Positions 16,548-21,922 of a stretch of 21,922 nt of DNA are shown in pieces. The DNA comes from an uncultured Acidobacteriota bacterium (GTDB lineage Bacteria > Acidobacteriota > Terriglobia > Terriglobales > Acidobacteriaceae). Under the pieces are notes generated by a model that was not told the DNA's origin, searched no databases, and saw only the letters and a list, made by a program, of their open reading frames with translations. Position numbers and translations under genes: made by a program. Where the stretch lies: positions 1-21,922 of the forward strand of contig CAILBQ010000208.1 in NCBI GenBank assembly GCA_903832475.1, read 5' to 3'. Numbering within the stretch: position 1 is the stretch's first letter; each line of letters starts with the position of its first letter.

Positions 16548-16707
16548 CTCAAACCTCCGGGCCGTAATTCGTGCAGGCCGCCTCATCCCGTAAGGCGACA
16601 AAACCTCTTGAATCCCTACATGCTGGAGGTGAGAAAAAGAAGATAGCCGGAATCTCCTCCTCAGAACGGGAAACCAGGAACTGTGTCGGAGACGGGCAAA
16701 CCGCAGG

Positions 16708-16713
16708 TATAAT
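16708..16713 (+). promoter_or_regulatory. Candidate -10 box for the sigma factor/kinase genes
   Basis: A perfect TATAAT lies 128 nt before the sigma factor ATG, inside the 294-bp region between it and the divergent giant-protein gene. No good TTGACA stands 16-18 nt upstream, so it may depend on an activator or use a different -35; a GGAACT at 16677-16682 resembles ECF-type -35 elements, but at a spacing that does not fit well. The long leader could carry regulation. Nothing else distinctive was seen in this gap. Confidence 0.4.
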
Positions 16714-16841
16714 CCGGTTGCGACCCTGCTCTCGCGCCCTCGTTTCGCCCGAATGCCCAACGGAGGCCACCTTTCCGCGCGTTGGACTTCTTCCCAAGGG
16801 TTTTTCAGCTATCCAAATGTATCGGGAGACTCGGATCTACT

Positions 16842-17408
16842 ATGCCGCTAGACCGCGAACAGATCACCCTGTTGCTAAAGGAGTCGAGTGGCGGAAACAG
16901 GGAGGCGCTCGATCAGCTCATGCCTTTGGTTTATGACCACTTGCATCGACTGGCGCTGTCCTGTCTTCGTTCAGAGCGACACGATCATACCCTTCGGGCA
17001 ACTGCCCTAGTACACGAGGCATATCTGAAGCTCATCGGCTCAGACATCGCATGGGAGAACCGGGCACACTTCTATTGTGTTGCTTCGCGGGTTCTCCGGC
17101 ATGTGCTGGTGGACTATGCCAAGGCCAGTAAGCGCCAGAAGCGCGGCGGCGGAGCGCAGAAGGTGGCACTGGACGAAGCGGTCATGATCGGGCCTGGACT
17201 GTCATCGGAGATTCTGGAAATCGACGCAGCGCTCGATGAACTCTCCAGGCGGGATGAGCGCAAGGCAGAGATTGTTCAGCTAATCTTTTTTGGCGGCCTT
17301 ACTTATGACGAGACGGCCAGGGCTCTGAAGATTTCGGACGTTACGGTGCATCGCGAGTTGAAGATGGCGAAGGCGTTTCTTCACAGCCAACTAGTCAAGC
17401 AAGGATAG
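16842..17408 (+). CDS. ECF-type sigma-70 factor (TIGR02999-like)
   Basis: This 188-residue sigma factor has region 2 (about 5-95) and region 4 (about 125-183) with the helix-turn-helix LTYDETARALKISDVTVHREL. The segment HTLRATALVHEAYLKL is characteristic of the TIGR02999/Sigma70_ECF group found in Acidobacteriota and Planctomycetota; the acidic DAED-type motif of classical ECF factors in region 2.2 is absent here. The ATG at 16842 starts the protein where the family normally starts; a TTG at 16782 would add 20 unlikely residues. A purine-rich GGGAGA lies 12 nt upstream, a loose ribosome binding site. The kinase gene begins 6 nt after its stop, and no anti-sigma factor gene is nearby. Likely role: directs RNA polymerase to a small regulon once activated. 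Confidence 0.9.
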   Translation: MPLDREQITLLLKESSGGNREALDQLMPLVYDHLHRLALSCLRSERHDHTLRATALVHEAYLKLIGSDIAWENRAHFYCVASRVLRHVLVDYAKASKRQKRGGGAQKVALDEAVMIGPGLSSEILEIDAALDELSRRDERKAEIVQLIFFGGLTYDETARALKISDVTVHRELKMAKAFLHSQLVKQG

Positions 17409-17414
17409 ACTTCC

Positions 17415-20255
17415 ATGACAACGCTCCCCGGCGACAATCACTGGAGACAGCTGGAAGAGTTTTTCTACACAGCCACGGATGCCGCGTCGCCCCTGCGTGC
17501 CGAGCTGCTCGATCGATTCTGCAAGGAGCATCCTTTACTATGCCAGGAAGCGCGAGCTTTGCTGCAATCCTCAGAAGAGACGTGGGGCTTCCTCCACGAT
17601 CCGCTGCGCGAAGCCGCGATCCAAATTACGGCTGAACCGGATCGAACAGGTGAGACGGTCGGCGCGTACCGGATCATCCGGCTGGTCGGCGAAGGCGGCA
17701 TGGGCCGCGTCTATCTTGCCGAGCGCGCAGATGAGCTCTACCAGCAGCAGGTGGCGATCAAACTGGTACAAACCAGCGCAGGCCAAAGGCGCGATCTGTT
17801 GCTGCGCTTTACCGCCGAGCGACAGATACTTGCCAACCTTGATCATCCCAATATTGCGCGACTTCTGGATGCCGGCCTCACTCAGGACGGCCTACCGTAC
17901 CTGGTCATGGAGTATGTGGAAGGAACCTCGCTGGATCGCTTCGTGACGGATCATGGTCTTTCCATTATTCAGCGCCTCGATCTTTTCCGCGACGTGTGTT
18001 CGGCCGTTGAGTACGCCCATCGCAATCTTGTTGTACACCGCGACATCAAGCCAGCAAACATTCTTGTAACGACCGAAGGGGCGCCAAAGCTGCTTGATTT
18101 TGGCATCGCTAAGCTCCTGCAGGGCCCTGGCGTAGCGGGCGAAGGCTTGACGCGAGAGACAGAGCGACTGATGACTCCTGAGTTCGCCAGCCCAGAGCAG
18201 GTACGAGGCCAGGCGATTACTACATCGACGGACGTCTACGCACTTGGCGGACTTCTTTTCACCCTGCTTGCCGGAAGGCCGCCATTTCAGATTAAGTCCA
18301 CGGACCCGCTAGAAGTAGCGCGCGTGATCTGCGAACAGGCCCCGACTCGTCCCAGCCTTGCCAGACGTCAGAATGAGAAGGCTTCAACGGGAATTCGCGA
18401 GAAACTCAGCGGCGACCTAGACAAGATCGTGCTGAAGGCCCTGCGCAAAGAGCCGGAGAAACGCTACGCATCGGTTGCGGAGCTTTCCGAAGATGTGCGC
18501 CGTTACCTGGAGGGCTATCCACTTCAGGCTGGGTCGAACGCCTGGAGTTATCGGGCGTTTAAATTCGTTCGCCGCAACTGGGTGGGCGTTACCGCAGCCT
18601 CGCTGATGGCGCTGGCCATCGTGGGATTTTCGGTAGGCATGGCAATGCTTGCGGAGCGCGCTCGCGAACAACGGGCCAAGGCTGTACAGCAACAGCACAA
18701 GGCTGAGCAAGAAGCATTGTTTCTTTCTGGGCTTTTCCGCGCAACTACCCCGGATGTGGAGCGAGGCAAAACGATTACCGCGAGGGATGTGCTCGATCTT
18801 AGCGTGGTACGTATCAACCGAGAGCTGAGCGCTGAACCTGAAGTGCGAGCTGCCATGTTGGATAGCGTTGGAAACTCGTACCTGGCTCTCGGATTGTACG
18901 ACCAGGCCCAGCCCTTGCTGGAGCAGGCATACGCAATTCGCAAGCCCTTGGGCGCAACGCTGGAGCTGGCGGAAAGCGCGGCAAGCCTGGCTGACGAACG
19001 ACGAGCGAAAGGCCAATATCCCGCGGAAGAAACCCTATTGCGGGAAGCCTTAGCTATTCGTCAAAAGCTGGCCGGGACAGATCGATCGCTGCTTTCGGAG
19101 ACGCTAAGTAACCTGGGCGAATGCCTCTACCTGCAGAGCCGCACCAAGGAGGCAGAGCCCGTGCTGCGTAATGCCATTGCGTGGGGTCCGCAAGGGACGC
19201 AACAGTTCGCGGGCGCACAGAATTACCTGGCGCTAGTGTTGGAAAAGCGGGGAGCCTTTCAAGAGGCCGTCAGTCTTCTTCGCTCGGCGGTCGATACATC
19301 GGCAAAGAACTCGGGGAAAGATGGCACGGATTACATGACGGCTCTGCACAATCTTGCCGGGGCTCTAAGTGACCTTGGCGATTTGCAGGGAGCCGAGGCC
19401 GCCGAACGCCAGGTGCTGAGCATTCGAGAACGCGTGTCCGGCAAGGAGCATCCAGACACGTGGTACTCGCTCAATAATCTGGGATGGATTTTGTTAGAAA
19501 AGGGGGACTGGCAGGCCGCCGCACCGTACCTGAAGGTGGCTCTCGAGGTGAACCGCAAGAGGCTGGGCGACAAGCATCCACGCATGGCCACTTCTTTGAA
19601 TAACTGGGCGCGTGTACTGCAGGCGAAAGGGGACTATGACGGCGCAGAAAAGACATACATCCAGGCATTGACCTTGCTGCAGGAGAATCACCAGGCAGAG
19701 AACTGGTCCGCCGCGAAGATAGAAGCGAATCTCAGTGCGCTTCAGCTTGATCGGCGAGATTACGCCGCAGCGCTACGATATGGGCTGCAAGCGCTCGACC
19801 TGCGCAGAAAGTTGGGCGGCGATGAGAATCCCGACGTTGCTTCTTCTCTCGTCGATGTTGGATTAGCGCGGGCTTTTTCGGGAGACGCGTCCGCTGCCGA
19901 AACTGAGATGCGGTCCGCTCTGGAGATTCGGAAGCATCTATTCAATGCAGGTCATCCGAACATCGTAGCCAGCCAAGTTCGATTGGCCGAGGTTTTGATA
20001 AGCGAGAACAAACTGCCTGAAGCGGATGCCATTTTGAGGGATGCAACGCAAGCGGCGGCGCAATCTCCGTTTCCGCTGCCAGCATGGCGGCTCGCAGAAG
20101 TGCACAACGCTCTAGGCGCGTGTCTCGTTGCCGAAGGTAGGAAGGAGGATGGATATCATCTTTTGCGGGACAGTATTGATGGGCTGCGAACCTACCCCCA
20201 AGCCGCACTGCGGAGAGCGGCACTGAGAAGGAGCGCACACTTGCTGGGACTTTAA
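17415..20255 (+). CDS. Transmembrane Ser/Thr protein kinase with TPR domain
   Basis: The product has 946 residues. After an N-terminal helical segment (1-80) comes a Hanks-type kinase (about 85-365): P-loop GEGGMG (92-97), ATP-binding Lys116 (VAIKLV), catalytic HRDIKPANIL (Asp210), Mg-binding DFG (Asp228) and a SPEQ-type segment at 259-262. All catalytic residues are present, so it should be active. One transmembrane helix (about 391-412) follows, then a charged linker and a series of TPR-like repeats to the C-terminus, probably facing the periplasm and acting as a sensing or binding platform. The ATG at 17415 follows AAGGA at 9-nt spacing; that site overlaps the end of the sigma factor gene, so the two are co-transcribed. 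The likely substrate is the neighbouring sigma factor (inference). Confidence 0.93.
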   Translation: MTTLPGDNHWRQLEEFFYTATDAASPLRAELLDRFCKEHPLLCQEARALLQSSEETWGFLHDPLREAAIQITAEPDRTGETVGAYRIIRLVGEGGMGRVYLAERADELYQQQVAIKLVQTSAGQRRDLLLRFTAERQILANLDHPNIARLLDAGLTQDGLPYLVMEYVEGTSLDRFVTDHGLSIIQRLDLFRDVCSAVEYAHRNLVVHRDIKPANILVTTEGAPKLLDFGIAKLLQGPGVAGEGLTRETERLMTPEFASPEQVRGQAITTSTDVYALGGLLFTLLAGRPPFQIKSTDPLEVARVICEQAPTRPSLARRQNEKASTGIREKLSGDLDKIVLKALRKEPEKRYASVAELSEDVRRYLEGYPLQAGSNAWSYRAFKFVRRNWVGVTAASLMALAIVGFSVGMAMLAERAREQRAKAVQQQHKAEQEALFLSGLFRATTPDVERGKTITARDVLDLSVVRINRELSAEPEVRAAMLDSVGNSYLALGLYDQAQPLLEQAYAIRKPLGATLELAESAASLADERRAKGQYPAEETLLREALAIRQKLAGTDRSLLSETLSNLGECLYLQSRTKEAEPVLRNAIAWGPQGTQQFAGAQNYLALVLEKRGAFQEAVSLLRSAVDTSAKNSGKDGTDYMTALHNLAGALSDLGDLQGAEAAERQVLSIRERVSGKEHPDTWYSLNNLGWILLEKGDWQAAAPYLKVALEVNRKRLGDKHPRMATSLNNWARVLQAKGDYDGAEKTYIQALTLLQENHQAENWSAAKIEANLSALQLDRRDYAAALRYGLQALDLRRKLGGDENPDVASSLVDVGLARAFSGDASAAETEMRSALEIRKHLFNAGHPNIVASQVRLAEVLISENKLPEADAILRDATQAAAQSPFPLPAWRLAEVHNALGACLVAEGRKEDGYHLLRDSIDGLRTYPQAALRRAALRRSAHLLGL

Positions 20256-20331
20256 TTCGTTGCGGCCTTTTCGCACGAGCACGTAATCGCCAATGTACTC
20301 AGTGAGGCATAGATTAGTAATCGAAAGTCGG

Positions 20332-20811
20332 CTAGTGTTTAGAAACCTGCGAGGGACGTTGGTCCTGGCTGCATTCTTCCACTTCGATGGTTTGCTGCTC
20401 AAAGCGTTTCTCTTCCTCGCTCGATCCGGTCAGCAGGAAAGCGTTGGTAACGGCTGCCTTGCCCTTGTGGACCTCTGTGATGACGTAGGAATAATGGAGC
20501 CAATGCGCATCGGCAAAGTCGGTAGCGGACCACAGTGGCGGATGGTCGGGATGGGAGTGATAGAAACCGACGATTTCAAGTCCCTGCCGCCTCGCATCGC
20601 GTTCAATCCGGACGAGCTCGAGCGGAGCGATGCTGTAACGATCGTGGGCTGAGTCGGTTCGAGCATTGCTGGCTCGCACAGCGGCAATTGCCTGCCAGCC
20701 CTTCGGGGTTGACGCGCCCAGTAGAACTCCACAAGATTCGAGGGGATAACTTTCCTCGCCATGTGCGCGGATCGAAAGATACACAAGACGTGTCATCCGA
20801 AGGATACTCAA
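20332..20811 (-). CDS. M67-family JAMM metallopeptidase
   Basis: This 159-residue protein has a complete JAMM zinc site: Glu25 in the ESCGVLLG segment, His85 and His87 in YHSHPDHPP, and Asp98 after the conserved Ser95, at the expected H-x-H-x(10)-D spacing. Bacterial members of this group (Mec-like) release amino acids or sulfur carriers from ubiquitin-like proteins. The start is taken as TTG at 20811 because AGGGAG lies 5 nt upstream and because the family normally has a short strand before the RAHGEE helix; an ATG at 20796 would remove part of that strand. Beyond residue 130 the Glu/Gln-rich tail is not conserved in the fold. Unlike many relatives, it has no ThiS/MoaD-like or E1-like partner nearby. 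It is convergent with the kinase gene, 76 nt away. Confidence 0.88.
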   Translation of the reverse strand: MSILRMTRLVYLSIRAHGEESYPLESCGVLLGASTPKGWQAIAAVRASNARTDSAHDRYSIAPLELVRIERDARRQGLEIVGFYHSHPDHPPLWSATDFADAHWLHYSYVITEVHKGKAAVTNAFLLTGSSEEEKRFEQQTIEVEECSQDQRPSQVSKH

Positions 20812-21017
20812 GCTTGCTCCCTACCGCTCGCTGATTTGTCTGCCTGCGGAAGCGCAGAGTATAGCCAAGATCATCGCAATGCCAGCTGCCGCGTCTTTTG
20901 CCGGGTTTCTTAAGAAGGCCCGAGGGGCTCTATGGATGAGGTGCCCATGAGCAATCCCTGAACGCGTGCACAACGCTCCGCCCATCAGTGGCACTCTGCG
21001 AATTTCGTCTTTGCCAT

Positions 21018-21055
21018 AACGACAGAGGCCCGGAGTGCTCCGGGCCTCTGTCGTT
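21018..21055 (-). terminator. Hairpin after the right-hand receptor gene
   Basis: A perfect 18-bp inverted repeat (21018-21035 pairing with 21038-21055) has only 2 nt between the arms, so the real loop must include the closing pairs. It begins 18 nt after the minus-strand stop codon of the receptor gene at 21074. There is no U-tract in the minus direction. The position argues for transcription termination or 3'-end protection. Confidence 0.65.
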
Positions 21056-21073
21056 TCCAAGCGCGCAGAGTTC

Positions 21074-21922
21074 TTAGAAGTTGATCTTTGCGGCCAATTG
21101 CATTTGTCGCGGCCCGTTTGAAGTGTAGGAGATAACTCCGAAGTTCGGGTCGTCGATCGATTGATCTGGCGTTCCGAAGACAGGATGGTTAAAGGCATTC
21201 TGCGCTTCAAGACGCAGTTCCGCGGTTAGACCTTCACGGATCGAGGATAGAGCGAACACCTTGTTGATGCTGGCGGTCACCTGGAAAGAACCCGGGTCAC
21301 GAACTGCGGCGTCGGCGCGCCTCACGTTCCCGAGGGTATAAGGAGTCGGTAAGACCAGCGAATTCGGATTGGCGAGGTATCCAAAGATCCATTGCGAGTC
21401 TTTGCCGCCCGCTCGCCGTGGCTTAGCAGCCCAGTTTGGACGCTGACCGCCGTAGGTTGGCAGCGAGGTGCCGTCGGCTGTTCCCCAATTCATCGGTCTC
21501 CCAGAGGAGGCGCGCCAGATACCATTCGTCTTCCAGCCGCCGATGATCGCGTCAGCCCACCTCGGCATGTTGCTTCCCAACAGCATCTTGCGGCCCACGG
21601 GCAGATCGTAGGTATAACTCACCTGGAAGACTTGTGGGATGTCGAAGGTTGAAAGGCCCTTTTCGAGCCACGGTCTGTTGGGGTCCTGCAGGCTGGTGAA
21701 GCTGCCCAGCCAGCTCGTATTGTCGTCGGGAACCGAAGAATCGTCCTCAGACTTTGACCAGGTGTAGGTGGCATAGACCTGGAGCCCGTGGGAGAAGCTC
21801 TTGTCGAAGACTACCTGCATGCCGTGATAGATCGACCATGCAATGGGATGCGCCTCCGTCGAGACGCCGCCGCAAGAGAACTGAGGATAAGGAACCTGCA
21901 GTTGGAAGAGCGGCACCTGAGA
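21074..21922 (-). CDS. TonB-dependent receptor, Oar-like, C-terminal part
   Basis: This frame is open to the right window edge and encodes the last 283 or so residues of an outer-membrane barrel of the same Oar-like class as the gene at the left. Typical late-barrel features are TYTWSKSEDDSS, VFQVSYTYDLPVG, the GGWKTNGIWRASSGRP strand and LRLEAQNAFNHPVFGTPD, followed by the terminal strand MQLAAKINF with its C-terminal Phe. In contrast to the left-hand receptor, this C-terminus is complete. The start, signal peptide and plug lie outside the window. The substrate cannot be inferred. A strong hairpin follows the stop. Confidence 0.92.
   Translation of the reverse strand, partial: SQVPLFQLQVPYPQFSCGGVSTEAHPIAWSIYHGMQVVFDKSFSHGLQVYATYTWSKSEDDSSVPDDNTSWLGSFTSLQDPNRPWLEKGLSTFDIPQVFQVSYTYDLPVGRKMLLGSNMPRWADAIIGGWKTNGIWRASSGRPMNWGTADGTSLPTYGGQRPNWAAKPRRAGGKDSQWIFGYLANPNSLVLPTPYTLGNVRRADAAVRDPGSFQVTASINKVFALSSIREGLTAELRLEAQNAFNHPVFGTPDQSIDDPNFGVISYTSNGPRQMQLAAKINF

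Noticed and set aside
20821..21210. 129-codon minus-strand frame overlapping the end of the right-hand receptor
   Set aside because: Its first part overlaps the receptor C-terminus in another frame and the rest crosses the terminator hairpin; no domain or ribosome binding site.

Overview
The window looks like chromosomal DNA from an Acidobacteriota bacterium, most likely of the Terriglobia (subdivision 1; Granulicella/Edaphobacter/Terriglobus-like). This rests on gene content, not on any marker gene: Oar-type TonB-dependent receptors with an N-terminal carboxypeptidase-regulatory-like domain, a TIGR03118 protein, giant secreted FG-GAP/Ig-like proteins, and an ECF sigma factor next to a TPR-carrying Ser/Thr kinase. 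No rRNA, tRNA, CRISPR array, insertion sequence or phage gene was seen.

Layout. (1) 83-3181, minus: an Oar-like TonB-dependent receptor whose last strand(s) are missing; its C-terminus runs into an unrelated-looking frame at the left edge. (2) 3182-4100: a long intergenic region with one perfect hairpin. (3) 4101-5243, plus: a secreted TIGR03118 protein, ending at a strong hairpin shared with the convergent operon. (4) 10279 to 5336, minus: a compact four-gene operon of OmpR-type response regulator, membrane histidine kinase, coiled-coil outer-membrane porin-like protein and periplasmic type-1-copper (cupredoxin) protein. (5) 16547 to 10909, minus: a giant secreted FG-GAP/Ig-like protein gene split into two frames by an exact 23-bp tandem duplication; removing one copy restores one 1,871-residue frame with three sets of seven FG-GAP repeats. 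(6) 16842-20255, plus and divergent from (5): an ECF sigma factor followed after 6 nt by a transmembrane Ser/Thr kinase with TPRs. (7) 20332-20811, minus: a small JAMM/M67 metallopeptidase. (8) 21074 to the right edge, minus: the C-terminal part of a second Oar-like receptor.

How they may work together. The four-gene operon reads as a self-contained envelope module: a periplasm-facing sensor and its regulator are translationally coupled to a porin and a copper protein in the compartments the sensor faces. The sigma/kinase pair matches a known arrangement in which the kinase, rather than an anti-sigma factor, is thought to control the sigma factor; the divergent giant protein is a possible target. 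The most striking observations are the 23-bp frameshifting duplication, the 3 x 7 repeat architecture apparently nested in Ig folds, the four-gene operon, the sigma factor that lacks the acidic region-2.2 motif, and the abrupt end of the first receptor.
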